64,000 bases of DNA from Rhodopirellula sp. P2 (GCF_028768465.1 NZ_CP118225.1:5437001-5501000), one strand, 5' to 3'; shown: positions 17,990-28,700, counted from the first letter of the stretch. Made by a program: numbers and translations. The notes: generated from the sequence alone by a model not told the origin.

Positions 17990-18805
17990 ATCTCTTCGTC
18001 GCGAAGCAACGACAGGCACTAGCCTGGGACGTCAGTCCCAGGAATCGATGACACCGGCTCTCAAAAGTCGCAAAGCGACGGCAGGTGTCGCTTGGGATGG
18101 CCAAACACCTGTCGTCGCTCCGCGACTTTGCAGGTCGATGCTTCTCGTTGCACTCGGACTTGCGTCCGAGCCTATCGCCTGCCGTCGCTTCGCGACTGAT
18201 GCTTCAAAGACTCCGAAGTCGCGAAGCAACGACAGGCACTAGCCTGGGACGTCAGTCCCAGGAATCGATGACACCGGCTCTCAAAAGTCGCAAAGCGACG
18301 GCAGGTGTCGCTTGGGATGGCCAAACACCTGTCGTCGCTCCGCGACTTTGCAGGTCGATGCTTCTTCGTTGCACTCGGACTTGTGTCCGAGCCTATCGCC
18401 TGCCGTCGCTTCGCGACTGATGCTTCAAAGACTCCGAAGTCGCGAAGCGACGGCAGGCATTAGCCTGGGACGTCAGTCCCAGGAATCGATGACACCGGCT
18501 CTCAAAAGTCGCAAAGCGACGGCAGGCGTCGCTCGGGATGGCCAAACACCTGTCGTCGCGAGGCGACTTTGCAGGTCGATGCTTCTCGTTGCACTCGGAC
18601 TTGCGTCCGAGCCTATCGCCTGCCGTCGCTTTGCGACTGATGCTTCAAAGACTCCGAAGTCGCGAAGCGACAACAGGCACTAGCCTGGGACGCCAGTCCC
18701 AGGAATCGATGACACCGGCTCTCAAAAGTCGCAAAGCGACGGCAGGCGTCGCTTGGGGTGGCCAAACACCTGTCGTCGCGAGGCGACTTTGCGTTTCGCT
18801 GCGTG
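17990..18805. repeat. BIME-like array, right part (family C)
   Basis: The right half of the interrupted unit (to 18150) is followed by units starting at about 18151, 18372 and 18592, spacing 221 and 220 bp. Units are nearly identical; differences are single bases such as gcgaagcaacgacagg versus gcgaagcgacggcagg. The last unit fades at about 18800, 55 bp before the stop of the parA-like gene. There are no unique spacers, so it is not CRISPR. Confidence 0.9.
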
Positions 18806-18859
18806 CCCACGTTTGCATTGGCGACATTGAAATGGGCACGAGCTGATGCGGACGTATTC

Positions 18860-19759
18860 TCAGAGACAGATCAGCTCTTCTTGACGATTGCTCACCGGAA
18901 TGTCCAGGTTGCGAAGTCGCGAAATGATTTCGCCGCAAAGCTCTCGATAGCGAGCGGCGAACTGTCGCCCGTACTTGGCGTCGCAATTCGATTGCGGCGT
19001 GCTCAGCTCACGCGGGTCGACGGCCCTTGCCAATTGGGCCGCATTGGGAATGATCGACTCAAATGGCGTGGGCAACTTCGCATAAGGATCGGAAACCATC
19101 GCGCGGTGCAGCGGCGTTTGCTGGCGATACAGCGTCCACAGCGTCCCCAGAGTATCGACGCGAAAACGCTTGAGCCGGTCCACCAAGTTCGCGGATCCTC
19201 GGACTGACAACTGGTCCGGGATGGATGGGATCACGCAACCATCCGCGATCCGCAAAAACATTTTGACTTGCATCGCAATGCTGGGCGGACAATCCACAAT
19301 CACGAAGTCATACAGTTCGTTGAGCCAGCTCTTCACTCCAGGCATTTGCTTCTTGATCTGCGTGAACAAATCTCGCTCGGTGTCGAACAAACCCGAGCGA
19401 CGCTTGGAACGAAACGCATTGTTGTAAAAGTCATCGATCCGAAACGAACAAGGAATCACATCCAAGAAGTCGTGCACCGTTTCGACGTTCGATGTCTCTT
19501 GAGCGATGAACGTCCGCAGGTCGTCGACTTCAAAATCGGGATCGCACATCTCCAAGAACACGTCATGCAGTGTGCGTTTCCGTTTCTCGCACTGAAGCAT
19601 TCTCTTTTCGCCCAGCAACAACTCCCCCGCCATGCTCTGGTGATCCGCATCGATCACCAAGGTCTTGTAACCTTCCTCTGCCAATGTCTCCGCGATGGCG
19701 ACCGTCGAAGCGGTTTTTCCAACTCCACCTTTGAGATTGATCATCAAAAGAACAGGCAT
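18860..19759 (-). CDS. ParA/MinD-family ATPase, orphan
   Basis: A deviant Walker-A ATPase. MPVLLMINLKGGVGKTASTV carries the KGGVGKT motif at the very N-terminus, so I start at the ATG at 19759 rather than upstream at 19834. Walker A' DADHQS and Walker B YDFVIVDCPPSI follow; length 299. Late motifs (PDQLSVRGSANLVDRL) also fit ParA. No ParB, parS cluster or replication gene is adjacent, so a role in positioning something other than the chromosome is possible. It may also be a remnant plasmid gene. Its 3' end abuts the repeat array. Confidence 0.88.
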   Translation of the reverse strand: MPVLLMINLKGGVGKTASTVAIAETLAEEGYKTLVIDADHQSMAGELLLGEKRMLQCEKRKRTLHDVFLEMCDPDFEVDDLRTFIAQETSNVETVHDFLDVIPCSFRIDDFYNNAFRSKRRSGLFDTERDLFTQIKKQMPGVKSWLNELYDFVIVDCPPSIAMQVKMFLRIADGCVIPSIPDQLSVRGSANLVDRLKRFRVDTLGTLWTLYRQQTPLHRAMVSDPYAKLPTPFESIIPNAAQLARAVDPRELSTPQSNCDAKYGRQFAARYRELCGEIISRLRNLDIPVSNRQEELICL

Positions 19760-19972
19760 GGGCTTTCTATGGTTTGAAGGGTTCGGAGGCATCTCACAGA
19801 ACACCACCCCCGAGCGGGGAACGCGTCCTCTCAAGAATTCACCACAAACTCAAGGACGCTCAAATTACGCGGTCCAAAAACCGTTGAATTTGCTTGCCCC
19901 GTCCGCAAACCTCGCCCATCTACCCCATCCGGTTTCCAACCTTCATCCCGCATCACCGCTGCGATCGCTCAC

Positions 19973-20331
19973 TCAACCGGTGTCGACCCGCCGCAGTGCA
20001 TCAGGTGACACGCCACTCGAAAACACTCGTTGAATCCACCAATCCTCGGGCAGTCGATTGTCGGCGTGCAAGAACAGCAGCATTTGCCCGGTCGCCAAAT
20101 CGCTCCATTGGCAAGCTGAATGCCGCGTCCAGGAGGCGACTGGAGCACTCGCACACGAGCGTCCTGCATCGATTGAACGATCGCCACGGTTTCGTCCTGG
20201 CTGCCTCCGTCGCAGAGAATGACTTCGGCAACACCGCAGGATGAATCGCAGCAGGGACGGATGGAAGCGAGACACGATGCAATGGCGCCTGCTTCGTTCC
20301 TCGTGGGGACAACGACGCTAACCTTCGTCAC
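19973..20331 (-). pseudogene. Frameshifted, truncated family 2 glycosyltransferase
   Basis: A GTG start at 20331 overlaps the stop of the permease gene by 4 bp. It opens VTKVSVVVPTRNEAGAIASC and continues ILCDGGSQDETVAIVQSMQD, the GT-A start and first Asp motif. After GIQLANGA (about 20105) the family sequence resumes in another frame as ATGQMLLFLHADNRLPEDWW, the LLFLHADTRLP motif of TIGR04283-type transferases. It then stops at 19973 after about 118 codons, where the family needs about 220. The catalytic C-terminal half is absent. Either a genuine pseudogene or a sequencing indel plus a deletion. Confidence 0.75.
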
Positions 20332-21746
20332 ACCGTCTGAACATGACGCAGTCGTGAATACGCCAGCGGCCCAATGATCAGCAAAGGAATCCAAGCGGCG
20401 ATGCCAGGCGTGACCAAACTCGTGCTCCCACCCAACGTGCTGGCGATGGTTTTGAGCGCAAAGAACCCGATGATCAAACCCACCGCCGATCCGATCAACA
20501 CGAACAGCTTGCGTCCTCGTCGATTGACCACCATCGGCAACACCAACAGGATCAACGCGAAATCCAATGGGGCCCGTACGATTCGTTCGTGCGTGGTTGT
20601 TCGCAATGCCTTGCTGGTATGCACCGAAGGGTTGCGAACTCGGCCGGCAAGTTCCATCACCGATGCCAAGCGTGTCGCGGTGTCTTGTGTTTGCAACATG
20701 TTCGGGTGAATGCTGGTGACGACGAAACACTCGGTCGCCTGCAACCAAGGCTGATCCGCGGGGGTCAAAATCACCAGGTCTTCGCGAGATTCCAGGCCGA
20801 CCGACGGCACATCCTGCAGATCCTCGGGACGCCGAACCCCACGCAGCAAGTACCCGGTGACTTCCGGCATGCCAGTTCGCCCCGCCAGGTCAGTCCAGCT
20901 GGTTCGTTTTTCTTCTGTGTCGGACGCGGTGGAATTGAGCGACGCCAACTGCGCGGAAGCGGTCTCTGCGAGCCCACTTGCTGCCAACCCAGCCTCAGGC
21001 AATCCCTGGTTGTCTCTCCATTCCGCCATCGCTTGGGGGTCCCACCAAATCGCTTCGCGGGCCAACAAGACATCGTCAAATCCGGCGTATTCGCTGTACA
21101 AGCGGAAGTTCGGTCGCGTGATGACACGCCCAAGCGTCCGCAGTTTGTCACCTTCGATCAAAATCCCGGAGGATTGGTCGTAGGTCGGCATGACAGCCTG
21201 TTCGACGTCGCCGGACAGGTTTTTCGCCTTCATCGTCAGCGAATCGCGAAAACGTGGGATCACCCATTCTCGATTCATCAGCTGAACGGAAACGATCGCC
21301 AAAGAGGCGATCACCATCGGCCGAAGGATCCGCCCATGAGAAATCCCCGCTGACAAGGTCGCGGTCAGCTCCCCAGTTCGCCGCAGCCAGCCCGCCGTGA
21401 ACAAGAACGCCATCAGGGTGATGATCGTCCCGGTCATATCGAAAAGCAGCAGCAAATACGGCCCGTAGAAGCGGCCCAGCACCAACGGCAAAGGCTCGCC
21501 AGCTTTGGATTGAGCGATCAAATCGTCCATCGCCGTGAAGGCGTGAAACACAATGAAGATGCCCGCCAACGACAAAAAACACACGCACACAGTGCGAAGG
21601 AAGAGGATCAGGACGTAGCGATCAATCTGAGTCACGATGCGGCGGACGACGACTTCAAAGGGATTAGGGAGAGATGAATACCGGACAGGGAAATTCTCCC
21701 GTCCCTGCTCACCATCGCATCCAACCCATCCACGCCTCAAGACCAA
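20328..21746 (-). CDS. LptF/LptG-family permease
   Basis: Inner-membrane component of the LptBFG ABC transporter that extracts lipopolysaccharide. It has the N-terminal helices DRYVLILFLRTVCVCFLSLA and YGPYLLLLFDMTGTIITLMA, the conserved cytoplasmic ELTATLSAGIS coupling stretch, a long periplasmic insert, and three C-terminal helices (LDFALILLVLPMVVNRRGRK). At 472 residues it is longer than the usual 360-390 because of the insert and about 37 N-terminal residues; a GTG at 21635 (VTQIDRYVL) is the likely true start. It is coupled to the broken glycosyltransferase downstream. Confidence 0.88.
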   Translation of the reverse strand: MVLRRGWVGCDGEQGRENFPVRYSSLPNPFEVVVRRIVTQIDRYVLILFLRTVCVCFLSLAGIFIVFHAFTAMDDLIAQSKAGEPLPLVLGRFYGPYLLLLFDMTGTIITLMAFLFTAGWLRRTGELTATLSAGISHGRILRPMVIASLAIVSVQLMNREWVIPRFRDSLTMKAKNLSGDVEQAVMPTYDQSSGILIEGDKLRTLGRVITRPNFRLYSEYAGFDDVLLAREAIWWDPQAMAEWRDNQGLPEAGLAASGLAETASAQLASLNSTASDTEEKRTSWTDLAGRTGMPEVTGYLLRGVRRPEDLQDVPSVGLESREDLVILTPADQPWLQATECFVVTSIHPNMLQTQDTATRLASVMELAGRVRNPSVHTSKALRTTTHERIVRAPLDFALILLVLPMVVNRRGRKLFVLIGSAVGLIIGFFALKTIASTLGGSTSLVTPGIAAWIPLLIIGPLAYSRLRHVQTV

Positions 21747-21776
21747 TCGCTGGAGCCCTCAGGCCTTGGGTGACCC

Positions 21777-21811
21777 CCGAGTAGAACAATTGTCCCGAAT
21801 TGTCCCGTCAC
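21777..21811. repeat. Family A1 hairpin, copy 3
   Basis: GAGTAGAACAATTGTCCCGA then ATTGTCCCGTCAC; the stem is reduced to ACAATT / AATTGT. It lies in the 261-bp gap upstream of the LptF/G gene. Confidence 0.75.
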
Positions 21812-22007
21812 CCAGCATTCAGACGTCGATCAGCTTCATCCTCAGTTCAACTCTGCCACCGGTCGCGTCACGACCGAAAACGGGCCGAACACGGACAGTC
21901 GAACAGTGGAGTCAACGGTTCGACATCGTGCACAGCTCGGTGGGGCCTCCACCGAGCAATGTTCTTTGAGGACAGCTTCAACGAGGCTGACAGAGGTGAC
22001 TGACTCA

Positions 22008-22607
22008 TCAGTCGACCAGTTGAGCACCGGGTGGCAATGGATCGGCGTGAATGATCATGTCGCCTTGTGAGTCCACGCGATTCGATTGGTAGGCACGAGG
22101 CCCGAACGAGTCGCCTTGGATCGCACCGTTGTAAGAGTCGACGGGATAGCCGCCTCCAGGAACAATCGTCTCGCCGTAACCCAGCGTGCCGCTTCCCAAG
22201 TAAGGATCGACAGCTCCTTCGTAGTAACCAGGCATTCCGACGGCATACTCACTGCCGCATCCGTCGCCCACATAGGTTTGGGGTGCGGGGCAAGTGCTGC
22301 AGGTACCAGCCGATGCATAAGGAGCGTAGGCAGGTGCCGGTGCGTAGACAGGCTGTTGCGGAATCATTGGCGGTGCGGCAACGGCCGGACCGCGATTGAA
22401 CAGACCACAGGATCCGGTGTTGCAACCACCCGCGGTGGCGGCAGGCGGAGGAGCCAACGGATTGACGGCACGGCCAATGGCACCGACGCGATTGCAAAGA
22501 CCACAGCTTGCGCCGCGGCCGAAGAAGAAGTTTCTCATTCCTGAGCAGCCGGTCGAGGTAACCGTGACCGTCACGAGCATCAGGAGCGTTAGAGTTCGGA
22601 TTGTCAT
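22008..22607 (-). CDS. Cys/Pro/Tyr-rich lipoprotein
   Basis: The start at ATG 22607 has AAGGAA seven bases upstream and gives a lipoprotein signal TLLMLVTVTVTSTGCSGMRN with lipobox STGC. The mature part is low complexity: SCGLCNRVGAIG and SCGLFNRG repeats, Pro/Ala/Tyr-rich PVYAPAPAYAPYA, then GYYEG and GYGETIVPGGGYP. No catalytic domain is seen. Such proteins are frequent in planctomycetes and may be envelope structural components, which is a guess. An upstream in-frame ATG at 22700 is unlikely because it buries the signal peptide. Confidence 0.75.
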   Translation of the reverse strand: MTIRTLTLLMLVTVTVTSTGCSGMRNFFFGRGASCGLCNRVGAIGRAVNPLAPPPAATAGGCNTGSCGLFNRGPAVAAPPMIPQQPVYAPAPAYAPYASAGTCSTCPAPQTYVGDGCGSEYAVGMPGYYEGAVDPYLGSGTLGYGETIVPGGGYPVDSYNGAIQGDSFGPRAYQSNRVDSQGDMIIHADPLPPGAQLVD

Positions 22608-22725
22608 CAGAGTTTCCTTGACTGGCAAAGCAGGCGGATCGGGCAAGGTGAACCCAAAGGGAAAACCGAGCCTAAACGTTGGCCTTGGCATCAAGACCAC
22701 TCAAAAGTAGGACGCTCTGAGCGTT

Positions 22726-24183
22726 GTGCAAACGCAACACGCTAATTTTGGGCAACAATTTGTTGATAAAACGCCACATCCCACCTTCAGAAGGGCTGTG
22801 GTAGCTTGGATGCCCCGCACGATTCATACGACCCGTTTGATTGTTCGCATGATGCAGCTCGCTCACCCACACGACCACAAGTCGCTGATGTCCACCGTCG
22901 TCATCGGCCGATCATCCGGTTTCTCGATTCGCCTCCTGGGCAGACGAGTTTCTCTCCCGGAGACGATCGCGCCGGTGCTGCTGTGCATCACCCTGTGTTC
23001 TGCGTTCGCGATCCAAGCCGAATCCATCAGCGCCGGGCAACCGCTCGCATTTGATTCGTCTGTTTTCTCTCAGCCGTTGTCGCTGTCCTCTGCCAGCGAT
23101 TGGACTTCGCCCGAAACGATCGCTGCCGCAGAAGCCGCGGAACTCCATCGAGCCGAAGCGATCGAGATTCAAGCCGAGAACGAACTGGATCTGTCAAACT
23201 CACTGACATCCATTCCTTCCGCCTCTGTCCCGCGACATCATCCCAACAGGATCCCGTCGGGATCGTTCATGGTTCCGGCACCGTCCAGTCTGCAACAGGA
23301 CTTGACGAGTGACCGTTATTGGTTGATCAGCACACGGCATATCACCAGCACAGCGTGCCGGGCCAACCTGCAGAACCCGAACCTGCACATCTCGCGATTG
23401 AATCGTTGCGGTCAAACCACCCCGTCCAGCCTCGACGAATACATCGCAACGTTTGACCCGAGCCGCCCCCGCGTGATTTATGTGCACGGCAACCGCCGCT
23501 CCGCTCCCCTGGCAATCCAACGTGGGCTGGATGTGGCTCGTGAACTGGAATCCAACCGCTGCGCCCACACTCCGATGGACTTTGTCATCTGGAGCTGGCA
23601 AAGCGATCGCGAAACGTTTGCCATCACCGACGCTCGGATCAAAGCGGAACGCACCGACGCCCAAGGTTTGTACCTGGCTTGGTTGCTGCATCGTCACGTC
23701 GAAGCCGCCCAGCCCACCGCGTTGATCGGATTCAGCTTCGGCGGTCGGATCGTGACCGGCAGTCTGCACGCGTTGGCCGGCGGCACCATTGGACGCCGAA
23801 GCCTGAGCGAAGAACCGGTCCAAGCTGCCAACCTGGACGTTGGGTTGCTCGCACCAGCGATCCAAAGCGATTGGCTGATGCCTCATGGCTACCACCGCCT
23901 CGCGACCCAAAACATGAATCGTCTGGTGCTGCTGTACAACCAACGCGACGCGATCCTCAAAAATTACTGGCTGCTGACGCGAATTCGAGGCACACGTGCC
24001 TTGGGTTACACCGGCCCCACACGGTTCGCGCCTCGCTACGATGGCTCACAACTGCCAGTGCGGTCGCGTGACTGTTCGCCCACGGTCGGCAAGGCTCACT
24101 CGGAAGAGGAGTACTACAAACGATCGTGTTACGCCGGCCGCGAAATGGCCAGTCTGCTGACCAGCAGTCTGCAAATCGACTGA
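22726..24183 (+). CDS. Exported alpha/beta hydrolase of unknown substrate
   Basis: The hydrolase fold lies in the second half: RPRVIYVHGNRRS (oxyanion HG), then DFVIWSWQSDRE, then the nucleophile elbow LIGFSFGGRIVTG. An acid (PTRFAPRYDG or nearby) and a final His are not obvious. A hydrophobic segment APVLLCITLCSAFAIQA before SISAGQ is probably a signal peptide; the translation start is uncertain (ATG at 22726, 22849 or 22888). Residues 60-230 are poorly conserved-looking. It resembles hydrolases that act at the cell envelope, but no substrate can be named. Confidence 0.75.
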   Translation: MQTQHANFGQQFVDKTPHPTFRRAVVAWMPRTIHTTRLIVRMMQLAHPHDHKSLMSTVVIGRSSGFSIRLLGRRVSLPETIAPVLLCITLCSAFAIQAESISAGQPLAFDSSVFSQPLSLSSASDWTSPETIAAAEAAELHRAEAIEIQAENELDLSNSLTSIPSASVPRHHPNRIPSGSFMVPAPSSLQQDLTSDRYWLISTRHITSTACRANLQNPNLHISRLNRCGQTTPSSLDEYIATFDPSRPRVIYVHGNRRSAPLAIQRGLDVARELESNRCAHTPMDFVIWSWQSDRETFAITDARIKAERTDAQGLYLAWLLHRHVEAAQPTALIGFSFGGRIVTGSLHALAGGTIGRRSLSEEPVQAANLDVGLLAPAIQSDWLMPHGYHRLATQNMNRLVLLYNQRDAILKNYWLLTRIRGTRALGYTGPTRFAPRYDGSQLPVRSRDCSPTVGKAHSEEEYYKRSCYAGREMASLLTSSLQID

Positions 24184-24214
24184 TTGGCCGTTTCAGTGAA
24201 TGGGCCGTTGGTCC

Positions 24215-24243
24215 AATCAGCCGGCACGCGCTAGCGTCCGGTT
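24215..24243. repeat. Short dispersed palindrome
   Basis: CCGGCACGCGCTAGCGTCCGG contains ACGCGCTAGCGT within CCGG ends. Only one copy is in the window. It lies in the 278-bp gap between two plus-strand genes; nothing else is seen there. Confidence 0.45.
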
Positions 24244-24461
24244 CGCCGCGGTAACCGTGAACCATCGTTCATCGGCTGATGGTTGAACTCACCGTAAACC
24301 GAACAGTTTGACTGAACCGCTGAGTTTGCCTGTTGGTTGCGACGCGCGAAAGTGAGAGCGTGTTGTACCGGACTGATCGATCCTGACGATCCGATGGTTG
24401 TCGCGACGGATACGCGACACTTTGCCCGTTCGGTTTCGCAGGATGCAGTGCCGCCAGTCAT

Positions 24462-25112
24462 ATGAAACTCACCTCACTTCACACGTCGGTTCCCGTTTTG
24501 TTGGTTGCAATGTTGGCGAGTTGCGCCGGCGCGGAATGCCAAGCCGATTGGCCGTTCCCGCTGCTGCGTCCCGACGGAGCCCAACGGGTGGATGTGATCG
24601 GCCCCGTGGGCAGCCGGTTGCCAGAATCCTACCGACGCCAATACAACCGCCCCACCTACTTGGGCGGCAAAACTGCCGCGATCATCGCCCCGTCCAGCCA
24701 AGAAGCTCGCGCCTGGCAACGAGCGGACGCGTTGGGACTGTATGACGACAACGGCATCAAAGGTGCGGTCCATGGCAAACACTGCCCGCCCAAACGCGTG
24801 GAACAACACTACTTCTATCCCAAACCCTGGGAAGTCCTGACCGTCGGTCCGCGTCGCTCGGTCGCCGTCGAACCGAACGACGTCGATCGTTATCAGGAAC
24901 CCGTGTTGATGAATGAAGTCGCGGAGGAATTGCAAAAGTCCGAAACGCTGCACCGTCCTTCGCCAGATGACTTGGAGCCGATCGAGTCAGCGATTCCCGC
25001 GCCCGTGCAAGACCCAACAACGGATGCGTTGGACCTGAACGATCAATCCTCCGCTCCCGCCGTCCGCGAGCCCGTCTTTGTGGCTCCCGTCAGTGGCCTG
25101 ATTCACCGCTAA
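24462..25112 (+). CDS. Small exported protein of unknown function
   Basis: 216 residues with a cleavable signal (TSVPVLLVAMLASCAGAECQ). The mature protein has PLLRPDGAQRVDVIGPVGS, a middle with KHCPPKRVEQHYFYPKPW and a Pro/Asp-rich tail. I do not recognise a family. The TAA stop is the first codon of a degenerate family B repeat. It follows the alpha/beta hydrolase on the same strand, 278 bp downstream, probably as a separate transcript. Confidence 0.65.
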   Translation: MKLTSLHTSVPVLLVAMLASCAGAECQADWPFPLLRPDGAQRVDVIGPVGSRLPESYRRQYNRPTYLGGKTAAIIAPSSQEARAWQRADALGLYDDNGIKGAVHGKHCPPKRVEQHYFYPKPWEVLTVGPRRSVAVEPNDVDRYQEPVLMNEVAEELQKSETLHRPSPDDLEPIESAIPAPVQDPTTDALDLNDQSSAPAVREPVFVAPVSGLIHR

Positions 25113-25190
25113 GCCGGTGGGCCAGCAACGAACGGGCAAAACCGTGTGAGCCGTTCGGGCGTTCGCCTGGACTGTTTTCATCCTGGTAGG
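25110..25190. repeat. Family B repeat, degenerate copy 3
   Basis: TAAGCCGGTGGGCC, then GTGTGAGCCGTTCGGGCGTT, matching the left arm of copies 1 and 4. The right arm is lost. The leading TAA is the stop codon of the preceding gene. Confidence 0.6.
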
Positions 25191-25767
25191 GATGTCAGAT
25201 GGTAGCCGTCGGCAAGCAATAGCGCTACCGACGGACATGCAAGTTCAGTCGAGATGTTGCCAACCAACCGCGGAGCGGTGACATTCGATAGCGTCGGGTT
25301 TCAACCCGACGTCTTGGGTGCCCGCACCTCAATTCAAAGCCGCGGAGCGGCGACAGATCGTTCCGAACTCGTTGCCAAATGCCGTCGCCCGCGACTGTTC
25401 GGACGCGATGTTGGCCAACCAACTGTGGGGGACGTTCGATTGACAGCTTGCGGAACTTCACTGTGGCATTGGCTTTCAGCCGGTGTTCAGCGCAATCACA
25501 GGCTGGAAGCCAACGCCACTTTTCCAAGCCCGACGAGAAACCGCCTGCGCAGGACGATTGGGAAGGAGGCTCATCGCATTCTTGCCTATTCTCGCATCAC
25601 CTTTCCTTGACCGAGACAGCACACGCCATTATCCTGTCGCAAAGTGGGGATCACCCCCGCTCCCGCCTGCCACCCCCCACACGGCTACCGAATCGATTCA
25701 TCCCCAGGATTGATTCGGATCGGCGATGATTTTTCGTCCCCATGCATTCGCTTGGAAGGAAATCGTC
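25191..25767. other. Repeat-rich intergenic stretch, no gene seen
   Basis: Holds a perfect 20-bp hairpin CGTCGGGTTTCAACCCGACG (25292-25311) flanked by two similar CGCGGAGCGG-GAC motifs at 25269 and 25341, and family D copy 1 (25462-25520). Reading frames here have no resemblance to known proteins. Confidence 0.6.
25462..25520. repeat. Family D inverted repeat, copy 1
   Basis: Left arm TGTGGCATTGGCTTTCAGCC, right arm TCACAGGCTGGAAGCCAACG then CCACT, about 20 bases apart. Other copies are at 47799 and 50577. Confidence 0.75.
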
Positions 25768-28700
25768 GTGACAGATATTTCGATGATCACGTTGTCCACT
25801 CGGTCACCGCGATCCCCATTTCCCCACCTAGCCGTTGTGGGACTTTTCTTTTTCTCTGCCCTCGGTGCCCCACCGAGTTCGGCAGAGGACGAACCCACCC
25901 CGGCCGAAGAAGTCTCTTCGGCCACGGGTTTGGGCATTGGAAACGTCAGCTATCACCGCGACGTTCTACCGGTCCTGCGAGCGAACTGCTTCGGATGCCA
26001 CCAAGCCGCCAAGCAACGCGGCGAATACGTGATGACCGACTTCGACGCGTTGGTCCGCGGCGGTGAAAGCGGCGAGGCAGCGGTCGTTCCCGGTGATGCC
26101 GACGCCAGCCCGCTGGTTCTGCTAATCACGGCACACGACGGCATTGCCGAAATGCCCAAGGCCCCACGCAAACCACTGCACGAAACAGAAGTGGCGACGA
26201 TCCAGCGCTGGATCCAACAAGGGGCGATCAACGACTCGCCCCAGCCCAGTGGCCCGCGAATCGATGCTGACCATCCGCCGGTCTACGCAGGGCCACCGAC
26301 GTTGCCCTCGATCGACCTCTCGCCCGACGGTCAAACGCTCGCCGTCGCGGGCTACCACGAGATCTGCTTGTTGGATCCCTCAACCGGTGAGATGCAAACG
26401 CGGATGGTGGGCATGTCACCACGCATCAACACGGTTCGATTCTCGCCCGATGGAAAACGCATCGCCGCAGCAGGCGGCACGCCCGGCGAACTCGGCGAGC
26501 TACAAATTTGGAACACAGCGACCGGCGAACAGGAACTTTCGAAACAGATCACATTCGACACCATCACCGGCCTGTCTTGGTCGCCGGACGGATCGAAGAT
26601 CGCAATCGGAGCCAATGACAACACCGTCCGCGCTCTCGACGCATCGTCTGGCGAACAAGTCTTGTTCCAAGGGGCCCACGAGGATTGGATTCGCGACACG
26701 GTTTTCACCAGCGATGGCAAACACCTCGTTTCCGTTGCCCGCGACATGACCTGCAAACTGACCGAAGTTGAAACCGAACGCTTCATCGACAACGTCACCT
26801 CCATCACGCCCGGGGCACTGTCCGGCGGCCTTTCCAGCGTCGCGATGCATCCGACTCGCGATGAGATCATCGTCGGAGGTGCCGATGGCGTGACCCAGGT
26901 CTACCGTGTCTTCCGACAAACCAAACGTCAGATCGGCGACGATGCGAACCTGATTCGCAACCTCCCGCGGCTCAACGGACGCATCCGGCAAGTCGTCGTG
27001 AACCCCGCTGGCACGCACTTGGCCGCCGTCGCCACGATCGACGGCCATTCCGAACTACGAGTTTGGAAGTACGACTTCACCGGTGAGTTGACTGATCTGC
27101 TGAAATCGATCCTCAGCAAACGAGTCGCCAATCGCTCCGCGAACGGGCAGAAACTTGTCGAAGAAACGATCAACGAACCCGTCACGCAGACGCTCCGCTT
27201 CGAACTGCCGGGCGCCGCCGCCTATGCCATCGAATTGACCGATGACGGAAGCGTGTTCGTCGCGGCCAACGATGGACTCATCCGCCACCTCGACCCGACC
27301 GGCAAACTGGTTCGCTCGTTCCCTGCGGTGCCGCAAAGCGATGCGACGTCCGAAGAAGCATCCCATGCTTCCGCCCCCGAGCTCAACTTCACAAGCGATG
27401 CAGCTGCTAACCAGGACGCGTCACCTGAATCGCCAGTCAACCTTTCGGAATTGGTCGGACTGTCGGTTGTCCCGGAAAGAATTTCGCTGACGTCGCCCTA
27501 CGACTACGTGCAACTGATCGCGATCGCGACATTGGCCGATGGATCGACGGTTGACGTCACGCGTCAAATCACGATCCCTGAATCAGAGGATTACGTCGCA
27601 TCGCCCAGTGGATTGATTCGTCCCCAACGCAACGCGACCAACGAAATCACCATCACGCTCGGGTCGCATCAACAAACACTCCCGATCGAGATCACCGGGC
27701 AAGCCGACTTCGACGTCGACTTCATTCGCGACGTCAATCCAGTGCTGTCTCGGTTGGGTTGCAACCAAGGCACCTGTCACGGAGCACAGAAGGGCAAGAA
27801 CGGGTTCCGGTTGTCTTTGCGAGGCTACGATCCGATCTTCGACATCCGAGCCCTGACGGACGACTTGGCCGGACGGCGGATCAACCCGGCAGCCCCCAAT
27901 GATTCCATGATGCTTCGCAAGCCGCTGGGCATCACGCCTCACGAAGGTGGCTCATTGATGAAAGAGGGCGATCCCTATCACGCGGTGCTGCATCGCTGGA
28001 TCGCCGATGGAGTCAAACTTGACTTGGATACTCCCCGTGTCGCAGCCCTGGAAGTCTTTCCCCAAAACCCGGTCGTGCAGTCCACCGACGCTCGCCAACA
28101 GGTCCGGATTGTCGCGACCTATGTCAACGGCGAATCACGCGATGTGACCCAAGAAGCATTCGTCAGCTCCGGCAACACGGAAGTCGCCACCGCTGAAGCG
28201 GGCGGCATGCTCCGTGCCGTTCGTCGCGGCGAAGCTCCCGTGCTGGCTCGATTCGAAGGCGCTTACGCCGCCACCACGCTGACCGTGATGGGCGATCGTT
28301 CCGGGTACGAACAAGCCAAGGTGGACAGCTGGGGCCGCATCGACGAATTGGTCGCTCAAAAGTGGGATCGAATGAAGATCATGCCCAGTGAAGTCGCCGA
28401 CGACGCCACCTTCCTCCGCCGCGTGCACTTGGACCTGACCGGGCTGCCCCCAACCAGCCAAACCGTTCGCGAGTTTTTGGCTGATGAAACGCCCAGCCAA
28501 CTCAAACGACAAGCCATCATCGATCGCTTGATCGGCAACGAAGACTTCGTCGAATACTGGACCAACAAGTGGGCGGATCTGTTGCAAGTCAACCGCAAGT
28601 TCCTCGGCGTTGAAGGCACGAAACTCTATCGCGATTGGATTCGAAAAGCGGTGGAAGAAAATCGCCCCTACGATGAATTCGCCTACCAAATCCTGACGGC

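Noticed and set aside
17093-18805. CRISPR-like array
   Set aside because: Units are about 220 bp and contiguous, with no unique spacers; the structure is palindromic and carries a Y1 transposase instead of cas genes.
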